Of a stretch of 64,000 bases of DNA, positions 26,471 to 34,166 are shown piece after piece. Every line of letters starts with the position of its first letter. The stretch's first letter is position 1. The translations under genes and the position numbers were made by a program. The stretch covers positions 744,612 to 808,611 of the forward strand of contig JAMPAP010000001.1 of NCBI GenBank assembly GCA_023667185.1. Direction: 5' to 3'. A model generated the notes under the pieces. The model was not told the origin of the DNA and made no database searches. It was given only the letters and a program-made list of their open reading frames with translations. The stretch comes from Lachnoclostridium sp. (GTDB lineage: Bacteria > Bacteroidota > Bacteroidia > Bacteroidales > Muribaculaceae).

Positions 26471-27010
26471 TTATTCGGCAGGAGCTTCTTCAGCGGCGGG
26501 AGCTTCTTCAGCGGCAGCGGCGGCAGCAGCTTCTGCAGCAGCGGCAGCGAGTTCAGCTTTTTTCTTAGCCACTTCTTCAGCCTTAGCCTGATTCTTAGCT
26601 TTTTCAGCCTCGAGACGGTTTTTGGCATCGAGCTCTTTCTTGTCGGCCATAGAAGCGCGGAGCTTATCAACGCTCTGTTGCTTAGCGGCTTTCCAAGCAT
26701 CAAAGCGACGCTTAGCCTCAGCTTCGTCAAAAGCGCCCTTCTTCACGCCACCCTGAAGATGTTTCATCAGGAGAACGCCCTCGTTAGAGAGGATAGTGCG
26801 GACGGTGTCAGTGGGCTGAGCGCCAACGTTAAGCCAATACAAAGCACGGTCGAAGTCTAAAGTTACTGTAGCAGGATTAGTGTTCGGATTATAAGAACCT
26901 ATCCTTTCAATAAATTTACCATCACGTGGTGCCCTGCTATCGGCGATTACAATAGGATAGAACGCATAGTTTTTGCGACCATGACGTTGCAGTCTGATTT
27001 TTGTTGCCAT
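26471..27010 (-). CDS. rpsP: 30S ribosomal protein S16 with long Ala/Lys/Glu tail
   Basis: The first 80 residues are a standard S16 ([60 protein letters not shown]), which helps assemble the 30S 5' domain. The total of 179 aa is about twice the usual length. The extension is a charged helix (residues 110-150, [20 protein letters not shown]) followed by an Ala-rich, Glu-capped end ([13 protein letters not shown]). Such tails are common in Bacteroidetes S16. It has its own promoter and no ribosome-maturation neighbours (rimM, trmD), unlike proteobacteria. Confidence 0.95.
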   Translation of the reverse strand: MATKIRLQRHGRKNYAFYPIVIADSRAPRDGKFIERIGSYNPNTNPATVTLDFDRALYWLNVGAQPTDTVRTILSNEGVLLMKHLQGGVKKGAFDEAEAKRRFDAWKAAKQQSVDKLRASMADKKELDAKNRLEAEKAKNQAKAEEVAKKKAELAAAAAEAAAAAAAEEAPAAEEAPAE

Positions 27011-27055
27011 TAAAAAAGTTAATTAAGAATGTGATTTGTATTGTTTAATCGGGTG

Positions 27056-27086
27056 CAAAGGTAAGGAGATTTTTTTGATTTTCCAA
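27056..27086 (-). promoter_or_regulatory. Promoter for rpsP
   Basis: On the minus strand TTG (27084-27086), 20 bp, then TACCTTTG (27063-27056), a good Bacteroidetes promoter 46 bases before the ATG. Confidence 0.65.
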
Positions 27087-27148
27087 GGGCGGAATGCCAA
27101 TTAGTGAAAATTTTGTAATTTTGCAGCCCGAAAAAAGTAATTTTAGGT

Positions 27149-27904
27149 ATGAGTTTTCAATTATCATTAACGTTAAAGGATCGTGTAGTGGGATTTGCAT
27201 GGCAGCACGTGATGCTGCTTTGTTCGCTGTATTTGATGACATTAGGTGTGGTGCTGTGTATCAAGTCTGACCTTGGCAGCAGCGTAATCTCCTCGCTGCC
27301 GCTATCGTTTTCGCTTGCGGGGGCAGAAGGGCTGGTTCCGGCGATGACTGTAGGCGGCTACACTATCGTGATGAATTTTCTACTCGTAGGGATGCAGATC
27401 TTGCTGCTGCGCAGGCGATTTGAGCCGGTGCAGTTGTTTCAGTTGCTTATCGGCTTTATTTTCGGCTGGATGATAGACATAAATATGGTGGTGACATCGG
27501 CGATTGTGTGTGACACTACGTTGTCATGCCTGCTCACCCAGCTGGCCGGATGCACGGTGATGGGTATAGGGATAGCATTTGAGGTAAGGTGCGGATCGGT
27601 AACGATGCCCGGCGAGGGTATCACCGTCGCTATCAGTCGCCTGAGTCATAGGCCGTTTCCTCGCGTAAAGATATATGTTGATACTATGCTTGTGGTGCTC
27701 GCTGTGGTGAGCAGTTACCTGTTTTTCGGGCGCTGGGCGTGGAACATCATAGGCCCGGGCACGCTTTTCGCGATGATCTACGTAGGCATGGTGGTGAAAA
27801 TCATCGGTCAACATATCGGCTGGTTTGACCGGGTGCTTGCTTACCGGCCCGGATTCCGGCGCTATATCTTCGGTCTTGCGCGGTATATCTATCGGAGAAA
27901 ATAA
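27149..27904 (+). CDS. YczE/DUF6198-like membrane protein
   Basis: A 251-aa protein with about six membrane segments (VMLLCSLYLMTLGVVLCIKS, IVMNFLLVGMQILLL, LLIGFIFGWMIDINMVV, GCTVMGIGIAFEVRCGSVTM, TMLVVLAVVSSYLFFG, LFAMIYVGMVVKIIG). The GxxLxIKSDLGSSVISSLP region and MPGEGITVAIS are characteristic of YczE/YitT-type membrane proteins; function unproven. A -7 element TAATTTTG (27116-27123) lies 25 bases upstream. Divergent from rpsP and followed by tRNA-Leu on the same strand. Confidence 0.8.
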   Translation: MSFQLSLTLKDRVVGFAWQHVMLLCSLYLMTLGVVLCIKSDLGSSVISSLPLSFSLAGAEGLVPAMTVGGYTIVMNFLLVGMQILLLRRRFEPVQLFQLLIGFIFGWMIDINMVVTSAIVCDTTLSCLLTQLAGCTVMGIGIAFEVRCGSVTMPGEGITVAISRLSHRPFPRVKIYVDTMLVVLAVVSSYLFFGRWAWNIIGPGTLFAMIYVGMVVKIIGQHIGWFDRVLAYRPGFRRYIFGLARYIYRRK

Positions 27905-27909
27905 TTTTT

Positions 27910-27940
27910 TTTGGTGGATAAAAAATTTTTAGTAACTTTG
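27910..27940 (+). promoter_or_regulatory. Promoter for tRNA-Leu
   Basis: TTTG (27910-27913), 19 bp, TAACTTTG (27933-27940); 16 bases before the mature tRNA. Confidence 0.8.
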
Positions 27941-27956
27941 CGGCATCAAAACCCGA

Positions 27957-28038
27957 GCGCATGTGGCGTAATTGGTAGCCGCGTTAGACTTAGGATCTAA
28001 TGTCTCAGGACGTGGGGGTTCGAGTCCCTTCATGCGCA
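27957..28038 (+). tRNA. tRNA-Leu (anticodon TAG)
   Basis: Acceptor GCGCATG/CATGCGC, anticodon stem TTAGA/TCTAA with loop CTTAGGA (anticodon TAG), a long variable arm typical of class II tRNAs, T-loop TTCGAGT. 82 nt, CCA not encoded. Confidence 0.95.
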
Positions 28039-28135
28039 CGTAAAGCGAAGTCTCATGGCAGCGATTGTCCGTGGGACTTCTTTTTTTATCAAGCGTAGTG
28101 TTTCTGAAAATCAATGTAAGGCTCAACTATCTATG

Positions 28136-28207
28136 TGTCAGTCCACCCACCCTCCGCAAGCTACGTAAAGACAATGACAGTCCTCCGGGCCTGATATTAG
28201 TTTTGCA
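28136..28207 (+). repeat. Dispersed repeat, copy 2
   Basis: GTAAAGACAATGACAGTCCT then GGGCCTGATATTAGTTTTGC matches the central part of 15278-15325. It is followed by CAACACAATG/CATTGTGTTG (28215-28224 and 28258-28267), an inverted repeat with a 33-nt interior. Fills much of the 368-bp gap after tRNA-Leu. Confidence 0.55.
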
Positions 28208-28298
28208 ACACTCTCAACACAATGGTAGTAAGGGTGATTTTATGAGCCATGGGCTGTCATTGTGTTGCGCCTAAAGAGGTCCTTTCCGGTCATATGCC

Positions 28299-28327
28299 CT
28301 AAAAATCTAAAAACTAAAAACTAAAAA
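28299..28327 (+). repeat. CTAAAAA tandem repeat, left of the orphan gene
   Basis: Four CTAAAAA units, one offset by a single T. Its reverse-complement unit is repeated at 28844-28878, so the pair forms an inverted flank around the gene between them. Confidence 0.75.
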
Positions 28328-28406
28328 CTTGAAACTACGTTATGCCATTATGGTCATCGGAGAGGGTCGGGGATGTGTAATTTTGTTGAAAAAAACAAGT
28401 TACATT

Positions 28407-28844
28407 ATGAGAGACTTTGAAAAAGCTGTTTCGGAGGCCTATTATCAGGAAATTATCGACAGAATACAGTCGGCTTTCGATTCGGATATGGCTTACAATC
28501 TGTGTTCTGCAGTGTTTGCTTTCGTGACTGGTGGTGACGAGATGGAATTTATCACTTCGAAGATGGAGTGGAAAATCTTCGTGTTTATTCGTGAGGATTT
28601 GCTGAAGGCTATCGAACGCTCACGGAAGGCTCGTCAACCTCGCCGAGTGGAGGATGAGAATGTTCCGGAGGATGAGAATAATGGGGATAATGAGAAAAAG
28701 ATGAAGCGCCGCGCTCGTCGTCGCCGTATTGTGCCTGATTCGATAAAGTTGATGTATAAGATGATGGATCAGATGAAGGTGCCTGAGGAGGAGCGCGACC
28801 CTAACTGGGTGAGGTATGTCAAGCTGAAGGATTATACTTGGTAG
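28407..28844 (+). CDS. Small hypothetical protein, basic/acidic linker
   Basis: A 145-aa protein I do not recognise. The N-terminal 75 residues are helical (MRDFEKAVSEAYYQEIIDRI, YNLCSAVFAFVTGGDEMEF, WKIFVFIREDLLKAIERSRK), then comes an acidic linker and a strongly basic stretch KKMKRRARRRR, then a short helix and the end NWVRYVKLKDYTW. The basic patch could bind nucleic acid (inference). The frame opens at 28329, but ATG 28407 is preferred because the upstream part is repeat DNA. The gene is enclosed by inverted 7-bp repeats and by two copies of a dispersed repeat, as if inserted as a cassette. Confidence 0.6.
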   Translation: MRDFEKAVSEAYYQEIIDRIQSAFDSDMAYNLCSAVFAFVTGGDEMEFITSKMEWKIFVFIREDLLKAIERSRKARQPRRVEDENVPEDENNGDNEKKMKRRARRRRIVPDSIKLMYKMMDQMKVPEEERDPNWVRYVKLKDYTW

Positions 28845-28878
28845 TTTTTAGTTTTTAGTTTTTAGTTTTTAGTTTTTG
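28844..28878 (+). repeat. GTTTTTA tandem repeat, right of the orphan gene
   Basis: Five GTTTTTA units (the last GTTTTTG), starting inside the TAG stop codon of the orphan gene. Confidence 0.8.
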
Positions 28879-28886
28879 GCAGGAGA

Positions 28887-28951
28887 GCCTGAATTAGTTT
28901 TGTTGCGGCCTCTGAGAATAGCATTTTGTATTGAAGGGGAAATTTCGGGAT
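28887..28951 (+). repeat. Dispersed repeat, copy 3
   Basis: GCCTGAATTAGTTTTG, then GCATTTTGTATTGAAGGGG and TTTCGGGAT, matching the 3' half of copy 1 (15303-15344). Confidence 0.6.
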
Positions 28952-29000
28952 GGTGATTTACAATAATTCGGGAAAATTTGAGTTAATATAGATATAAACT

Positions 29001-30203
29001 ATGTCTATGAAGAAGTTAGCAAAAATATTGGTTTTAAGTTTCGTCCTTGGCTTGATGCCTATGGTAGCTTTTGCCCAGAAGGACGATTTCAATCCTATAC
29101 AGACGGGTGTGAACTCTCTTGGTATCGCGCCTGACGCTCGCGGTGCCTCCATGGGTGACCTCGGTGCGGCCACCGAACCGGATGCCAACTCGCAATTCTG
29201 GAATCCGTCAAAGTATGCTTTTGCTTATAGCAAGAGTGCGGTATCGCTGAGCTATACCCCTTGGTTGCGCAAACTTGTCAACGATATCTTCCTTGCCAAC
29301 GTGTCGGGCTACTTCAAGCTCGGCCAGGATGATAATCAGGCTATCTCGGCTTCGCTGCGCTACTTCTCGCTCGGCGAGGTAAGCACCACACCCCCTGGAG
29401 ATACCGGTGGCGGCCAGACGATTAACCCTTACGAAATGTCGATCGATGTTGGCTACTCACGCAAGCTGTCAGAGAAATTCTCGATGGGTATCGTGTTTCG
29501 CTACATCTATTCTGACCTCGGATTCTCGGAGAGCGAATCGGATCAAGGCTCGGGAGCGTCAGCCTTCTCGGCCGACATATCAGGATATTACACCACCTAC
29601 CCTATCATCGGGCGCAATGAGTGTCAGTGGTCATGGGGTTGGGATATCTCAAATATCGGTACTAAAGTGGCTTACAATCACGGCGATAATCCTGCCTTCC
29701 TGCCTACAAACTTCCGACTCGGTACATCGTTCACCTTTCCTCTGGCTGATTACCACAACTTGTCGCTCAACCTTGACCTCAATAAGCTACTTGTGCCGTC
29801 AATGCCACGCCGTCAGGACTTTGCTGATGATACTGAGGGCGAAATAGCTTATGTTGAGGCGTATGACAACTGGCAGAATATGTCGCCCTTCACCGGCATT
29901 TTCAAGTCGTTCACTGATGCGCCCGGCGGATTCAAAGAAGAGCTCAAAGAAATAACATGGTCATTAGGAGCAGAATATAGCTACAACCAGCAGTTCTTCC
30001 TCCGCGCCGGGTATTTCTATCAGGATGCTTCGAAGGGCAACCTCCAGTATTTCGGCCTTGGAGCCGGTTTTGCGCTCAACGTGCTCCGCCTTGACGCATC
30101 CTATATGCTTGCCACCGCCCAGACTTCTCCGCTCGACCAGACCCTCCGCTTCACGCTGACATTTGACCTCGACGGACTTCGCGACATCTTCGGACGTAGA
30201 TAA
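29001..30203 (+). CDS. porV: Type IX secretion system outer-membrane protein PorV
   Basis: A 400-aa outer-membrane beta-barrel of the FadL-like PorV/LptO type. A signal peptide ([20 protein letters not shown]) precedes the diagnostic start of the mature protein, [20 protein letters not shown] then [20 protein letters not shown]. PorV collects T9SS substrates at the SprA translocon and passes them to the sortase PorU, so it should serve the C10 protease and the small T9SS-type protein in this window. A second ATG at 29007 is equally possible. It is 8 bases upstream of ispF on the same strand. Confidence 0.93.
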   Translation: MSMKKLAKILVLSFVLGLMPMVAFAQKDDFNPIQTGVNSLGIAPDARGASMGDLGAATEPDANSQFWNPSKYAFAYSKSAVSLSYTPWLRKLVNDIFLANVSGYFKLGQDDNQAISASLRYFSLGEVSTTPPGDTGGGQTINPYEMSIDVGYSRKLSEKFSMGIVFRYIYSDLGFSESESDQGSGASAFSADISGYYTTYPIIGRNECQWSWGWDISNIGTKVAYNHGDNPAFLPTNFRLGTSFTFPLADYHNLSLNLDLNKLLVPSMPRRQDFADDTEGEIAYVEAYDNWQNMSPFTGIFKSFTDAPGGFKEELKEITWSLGAEYSYNQQFFLRAGYFYQDASKGNLQYFGLGAGFALNVLRLDASYMLATAQTSPLDQTLRFTLTFDLDGLRDIFGRR

Positions 30204-30211
30204 TTAGCTCT

Positions 30212-30697
30212 ATGACAGACTTCCGCACCGGACTCGGATATGATGTGCACCGCCTCACCGAGGGGCGTGACCTGATATTGTGTGGCGTGAAAGTGCCTTA
30301 CGAAAAGGGGCTTCTCGGGCATAGCGACGCTGATGTGGCGCTCCATGCGCTGTGTGACGCGCTGCTCGGAGCGGCCGCAATGAGAGATATCGGCTACCAT
30401 TTTCCTGACACCGATGATGCTTACAAGGGTGCTGACTCGCGACGGCTGCTCCGGGCTGTGGTTGACCTGCTCGACAATGGCGGATTCAGCATTTCGAACG
30501 TTGATGTAACAATTATCGCCCAGCGCCCCAAGTTGCTCACCTTTATACCTCAGATGATAGAAAATGTGGCTGCCGACCTTAAACTCGAGGCAGGCCGGGT
30601 GTCAGTGAAAGCCACCACTACCGAGCACCTCGGCTTCACCGGTCGCGGCGAAGGTATTGCCGCCATGGCCACCGCGCTTATATGCCACAACTCCTGA
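30212..30697 (+). CDS. ispF: 2-C-methyl-D-erythritol 2,4-cyclodiphosphate synthase
   Basis: A 161-aa enzyme of the non-mevalonate isoprenoid pathway, making the cyclodiphosphate from CDP-ME 2-phosphate. The start [20 protein letters not shown] holds the zinc ligands (DVH), followed by [20 protein letters not shown] and the ligand-binding IGYHFPDTD and [17 protein letters not shown]. Length is typical (about 160). Starts 8 bases after porV and ends 5 bases before a ferredoxin-like membrane protein, so it lies within a three-gene unit. Confidence 0.96.
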   Translation: MTDFRTGLGYDVHRLTEGRDLILCGVKVPYEKGLLGHSDADVALHALCDALLGAAAMRDIGYHFPDTDDAYKGADSRRLLRAVVDLLDNGGFSISNVDVTIIAQRPKLLTFIPQMIENVAADLKLEAGRVSVKATTTEHLGFTGRGEGIAAMATALICHNS

Positions 30698-30702
30698 CCG
30701 CC

Positions 30703-31656
30703 ATGGGCAAGTTGCTGAGAACATTCCGCATAGCCGTAGAAATCCTTGTGCTGGCTCTTATCACAGGGGGGCTTGCCGGCTACGGAATGAAGTTTCAGCC
30801 TGTTGCCGATATCCTCTGCAAGGTGCAGCTCGTCCCGGCGGCCATGACATTCTCGCTGACCATATTCATCTCCTGGCTGCTGGTGACTCTGATTTTCGGC
30901 CGTATATATTGCTCGAGCCTCTGCCCCATTGGCACAGTGCAGGACGTGGCCGCCCGCATTCCGCGCCTTGGGCGTAATGCCACCAAGAGGGCCTACCACT
31001 ATTCACGCCCGCTCAATATGTTGCGATATGTGACACTGGGAGTGACGTTTGTGTCGCTCGTATGTGGTACCACGCTGCTGATCTTCCTTCTCGATCCATT
31101 CACCATCTATGAGCGCTTCTGCGCCTCAATCATTAAGCCCTCTTGGGGATACCTTATCGATGCTGCTTCAGCGGCCGGATTCCGCACCGGGATATGGAGC
31201 TCCTCGCAGGTAATAGTCTCAGCATCAACTGCGATAGGCGCTATAGTATCTATCATCACCGTGACTATAATATGGTATATGGCAGCGCGCAACGGCCGTA
31301 CGTTCTGCAACGCGATATGCCCCGTGGGCACAACGCTTAGCTTTGTGTCACGCAATTCGATATTCCATATTGAGATCAATCCCGACAAATGTATTCAGTG
31401 TCGCCGCTGCGAGCAGGCCTGTAAGGCCTCGTGCATTGACGTGACGGCTCACACGGTCGATGCCTCGCGGTGTGTAGTGTGTTTCGACTGCCTCCCCGGC
31501 TGTCCCAATGATGCCATAAAATACACCTATCTGCGTCACCGGCTGCAATATCCACTGCTGCAAAGCATTGACGGTGCTGTAACAAGCTCTGTCACCTCAC
31601 CCGAAAAGCCTCAGAGCGTCACCTCCTCAACTTCATCAAAAATACCAACTAAGTGA
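30703..31656 (+). CDS. Membrane-bound 4Fe-4S ferredoxin-like protein (NapH/CcoG type)
   Basis: A 317-aa membrane protein with about four hydrophobic segments and cysteine motifs on the membrane face: RIYCSSLCPIGTVQD near residue 68 and TFCNAICPVGTTLSF near 203, as in NapH-like proteins. The soluble C-terminus has two 4Fe-4S motifs, CIQCRRCEQACKASC and CVVCFDCLPGCP, close to CxxCxxCxxxC spacing. It probably passes electrons from a membrane donor to an unknown acceptor. ATG 30703 is chosen; the longer frame at 30682 overlaps ispF. The TGA stop lies inside the left tip of the MITE-like repeat. Confidence 0.85.
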   Translation: MGKLLRTFRIAVEILVLALITGGLAGYGMKFQPVADILCKVQLVPAAMTFSLTIFISWLLVTLIFGRIYCSSLCPIGTVQDVAARIPRLGRNATKRAYHYSRPLNMLRYVTLGVTFVSLVCGTTLLIFLLDPFTIYERFCASIIKPSWGYLIDAASAAGFRTGIWSSSQVIVSASTAIGAIVSIITVTIIWYMAARNGRTFCNAICPVGTTLSFVSRNSIFHIEINPDKCIQCRRCEQACKASCIDVTAHTVDASRCVVCFDCLPGCPNDAIKYTYLRHRLQYPLLQSIDGAVTSSVTSPEKPQSVTSSTSSKIPTK

Positions 31657-31812
31657 CGATTAAAAAATAACTTGGTAAACTTTTCTATGTTATTTCTGAA
31701 TCTTCACTTTTTCCAAACAATCATTTAGCTCGCTAAACTCATGCTTGTTCAAAAGCAAATCTTCACAAATAACATTACGAAAATTTTACCAACTTATTTT
31801 TTTATCGTCACT
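31652..31812. mobile_element. MITE-like 161-bp inverted repeat
   Basis: Left tip AGTGACGATTAAAAAATAA (31652-31670) and the reverse complement of the right tip (31794-31812), AGTGACGATAAAAAAATAA, differ at one position; similarity continues inwards (CTTGGTAAAC vs GTTGGTAAAA, then ATGTTATTT in both) to a centre TTTAGC-TC-GCTAAA at 31724-31737. It has no coding capacity. It fills the gap between the ferredoxin-like gene and thyA, supplying the former's stop codon and ending 4 bases before the thyA ATG. The mobility is inference. Confidence 0.65.
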
Positions 31813-31816
31813 CAAA

Positions 31817-32611
31817 ATGAAAACATATCTTGACCTGCTACGGCATATCATGGAGCATGGTACCGACAAATCGGATCGCACCGGGACGGGTACCCGCTCA
31901 GTGTTTGGCTACCAGATGCGCTTCAACCTCGAAGACGGTTTCCCGCTACTCACCACTAAAAAGCTTCACCTCAAGTCGATAATCTATGAGCTGCTGTGGT
32001 TTCTCCGCGGTGACACTAATGTGCACTACCTTCAAGAGCATGGCGTGAGGATCTGGAACGAATGGGCAGGTCCGGATGGCGACTTGGGGCATATCTACGG
32101 CTATCAGTGGCGCTCGTGGCCTGACTATGCCGGAGGCCATATTGATCAGATCCGCGAAGTGATTGACCAGATTAAGAACACTCCCGACTCGCGCCGCATG
32201 ATCGTCAGCGCCTGGAATGTAGCCGACCTTCCATCGATGCACCTGCCTCCCTGCCATCTGCTGTTTCAATTTTATGTAGCCGACGGCAGGCTGTCGTTAC
32301 AGCTCTATCAGCGCAGCGCCGACTCTTTCTTAGGCGTACCGTTCAATATCGCTTCTTATGCGCTGCTGCTCATGATGGTGGCGCAGGTGACGGGGTTGAA
32401 ACCGGGCGAATTTGTCCATACTTTGGGCGATGCCCATATTTACAATAATCATTTTGAGCAAGTTAAGGAGCAACTTTCACGCACTCCCCGCCACCTGCCT
32501 AAGATGAAGCTCAATCCGGCGGTAACGGACATCAACGACTTCACGTTTGAGGATTTCACCCTTGAGGATTACGATCCCCTTCCCCATATTAAAGCCACCG
32601 TATCAGTATGA
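31817..32611 (+). CDS. thyA: Thymidylate synthase
   Basis: A 264-aa ThyA, identical in length to the E. coli enzyme; it methylates dUMP to dTMP using methylenetetrahydrofolate. The catalytic Cys146 is in [12 protein letters not shown], with the folate/dUMP signatures [11 protein letters not shown] and [19 protein letters not shown] and [12 protein letters not shown]. The frame extends upstream to 31745, but ATG 31817 gives the conserved start [11 protein letters not shown]; the longer start would fall inside the hairpin repeat. It overlaps folA by 4 bases, so dihydrofolate produced by ThyA is handled by a coupled gene. Confidence 0.97.
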   Translation: MKTYLDLLRHIMEHGTDKSDRTGTGTRSVFGYQMRFNLEDGFPLLTTKKLHLKSIIYELLWFLRGDTNVHYLQEHGVRIWNEWAGPDGDLGHIYGYQWRSWPDYAGGHIDQIREVIDQIKNTPDSRRMIVSAWNVADLPSMHLPPCHLLFQFYVADGRLSLQLYQRSADSFLGVPFNIASYALLLMMVAQVTGLKPGEFVHTLGDAHIYNNHFEQVKEQLSRTPRHLPKMKLNPAVTDINDFTFEDFTLEDYDPLPHIKATVSV

Positions 32612-33099
32612 CAATCAGTATTATAGTGGCCGTGGCTCACGGTGGAGCTATTGGCCGTAACGGCGATCTTCTCTACCATATATCCGCTGACCTTAAGCGA
32701 TTTAAGACCTTGACCACTGGCCATACCATAATTATGGGGCGCAAGACCTTTGAATCGTTTCCCAAGGGGCCGCTCCCTGACCGTAGCAACATCGTCATAA
32801 CCCGCAATGCCGGTTACTCCCGTGAAGGAATCACGACCGCACACTCCCTTACTGAAGCTATCAGCCTTGCGACCGATGACGACAATCTATACATCATAGG
32901 TGGCGGCGAAATTTACCGACAAGCGATGCCTATAGCTGACGAGCTGCTAATCACCGAGATAGATGCTGAGGCTGAGGATGCTGATACCTTCTTCCCGGTA
33001 ATTAATCCAGAAGTATGGCATCAGGTCGAGAGCTCCGAGATATTCACTGATCCACGCAGCGGAGTGCGATACCGCTTCGTCAGATATTTGCGTAATTGA
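32608..33099 (+). CDS. folA: Dihydrofolate reductase
   Basis: A 163-aa DHFR that regenerates tetrahydrofolate with NADPH. The start [20 protein letters not shown], the substrate-binding region [20 protein letters not shown], the NADPH loop [17 protein letters not shown], and [20 protein letters not shown] are all typical. The catalytic acidic residue is in the D of SADLKRF. It overlaps thyA by 4 bases (ATGA), the classic thyA-folA pair. Confidence 0.96.
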   Translation: MTISIIVAVAHGGAIGRNGDLLYHISADLKRFKTLTTGHTIIMGRKTFESFPKGPLPDRSNIVITRNAGYSREGITTAHSLTEAISLATDDDNLYIIGGGEIYRQAMPIADELLITEIDAEAEDADTFFPVINPEVWHQVESSEIFTDPRSGVRYRFVRYLRN

Positions 33100-33118
33100 C
33101 AAATAATAGCTAACTTTG
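33087..33118 (+). promoter_or_regulatory. Promoter for tRNA-Arg
   Basis: TTTG (33087-33090, inside the end of folA), 20 bp, TAACTTTG (33111-33118). Confidence 0.75.
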
Positions 33119-33134
33119 CACTGCAAAAACTCAT

Positions 33135-33206
33135 GGCTTGGTAGTTCAATGGATAGAACAAGCCTCTCCTAAAGGTTAGATAGGGGTTCGATTCCCCTCC
33201 GAGCTA
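33135..33206 (+). tRNA. tRNA-Arg (anticodon CCT)
   Basis: Acceptor GGCTTGG/CCGAGCT (one G-U at the first pair), anticodon stem AGCCT/AGGTT, loop CTCCTAA with anticodon CCT (codon AGG). T-arm AGGGG-TTCGATT-CCCCT. CCA not encoded. Confidence 0.93.
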
Positions 33207-33209
33207 CAA

Positions 33210-33246
33210 AATGCCCGGGCCTCCCGTCAGCGGAAGCCCGGGCATT
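33210..33246 (+). terminator. Terminator after tRNA-Arg
   Basis: AATGCCCGGGC pairs perfectly with GCCCGGGCATT over a 15-nt interior, 4 bases after the tRNA. Confidence 0.75.
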
Positions 33247-33289
33247 AAGGTTTCTTAAAGATTATTACACATGAAACTTGAATAAGTTA

Positions 33290-33319
33290 TTGTTTTTTCA
33301 AACTATTTATGTAATTTTG
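33290..33319 (+). promoter_or_regulatory. Promoter for the pectin-type operon
   Basis: TTG (33290-33292), 19 bp, TAATTTTG (33312-33319), 56 bases before the esterase ATG. Confidence 0.65.
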
Positions 33320-33375
33320 TAGCGGAAAAGTTTGCGCTTGCTGTTTTAAACATCGTGCATCAATAGTAACTAATT

Positions 33376-34152
33376 ATGAATAAGTTAATTATATCTCTCG
33401 TCTCTCTATTTATGGCTTTTTCACTATCGGCTTCGACTGTGAATATGGATGTTGACGGCAATCAGCTTATTGTATTTTTGACGCAAACCCCGGCTGCTGA
33501 TGGCAAAGCTGTTCTTATCCTTCCGGGTGGCGGCTATTCTCACCTCGCTATGGAGCATGAGGGCACCCAGATAGCTCAATGGCTGGCCGATAATGGCATT
33601 ACGGCCGGTGTGTTAGCCTATCCGATGCCAAAGGGTGAATACGCCAAGCCTGCCGATACCGTCAGAAAAGCTATGAAGCTGATGCGCAGCCACGCCTCAG
33701 AATGGGGTTTCTCAGCCGATAGCCTCGGCATCGTGGGCTCGTCGGCCGGTGGCCATCTTGCTTCCACTGTCGCCACTCATGGTGACAAGGCTGATCGCCC
33801 TGCATTTCAGGTGCTTCTGTATCCTGTAATCACAATGGACAGCACCCTTACTCATCCCGGTAGCCGCAAAAACCTCCTTGGTAAAAATCCATCTGCCGAA
33901 CTGGAGGCTCTTTACAGCAACGAGCTGCAAGTGGATTCGCTGACGCCCCGGGCTTTCGTCGTCCTCAGTAATGACGACACTGTAGTTCCTCCCCTCAACT
34001 CTATTAACTATTACGAGGCTCTCATCGATAATTCCATACCCGCATCGCTCCACATCTATCCGACCGGAGGGCACGGCTGGGGTATGCGAACATCATTCCG
34101 ATATCACAATCTTTTCACTGACGAGCTTCTTGCATGGCTTCGCAGTTTCTGA
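33376..34152 (+). CDS. Exported alpha/beta-hydrolase (acetylesterase-like)
   Basis: A 258-aa secreted hydrolase with a signal peptide (LIISLVSLFMAFSLSASTVN). The oxyanion region is VLILPGGGYSHLAMEHEG, the nucleophile motif is GSSAGGH (GxSxG), the acid is likely in LSNDDTVVPP, and the catalytic His is in PTGGHGWGM. This BD-FAE/Axe-type fold deacetylates polysaccharides. With a pectate lyase in the same operon, pectin or oligogalacturonide deacetylation is the natural guess. First gene of the operon; the next start lies 14 bases after its stop. Confidence 0.85.
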   Translation: MNKLIISLVSLFMAFSLSASTVNMDVDGNQLIVFLTQTPAADGKAVLILPGGGYSHLAMEHEGTQIAQWLADNGITAGVLAYPMPKGEYAKPADTVRKAMKLMRSHASEWGFSADSLGIVGSSAGGHLASTVATHGDKADRPAFQVLLYPVITMDSTLTHPGSRKNLLGKNPSAELEALYSNELQVDSLTPRAFVVLSNDDTVVPPLNSINYYEALIDNSIPASLHIYPTGGHGWGMRTSFRYHNLFTDELLAWLRSF

Positions 34153-34166
34153 CACCAGATATTACC

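Noticed and set aside
31745-31816. N-terminal extension of thyA
   Set aside because: It is encoded by the inverted repeat; the conserved ThyA sequence starts at ATG 31817 and gives exactly 264 aa.
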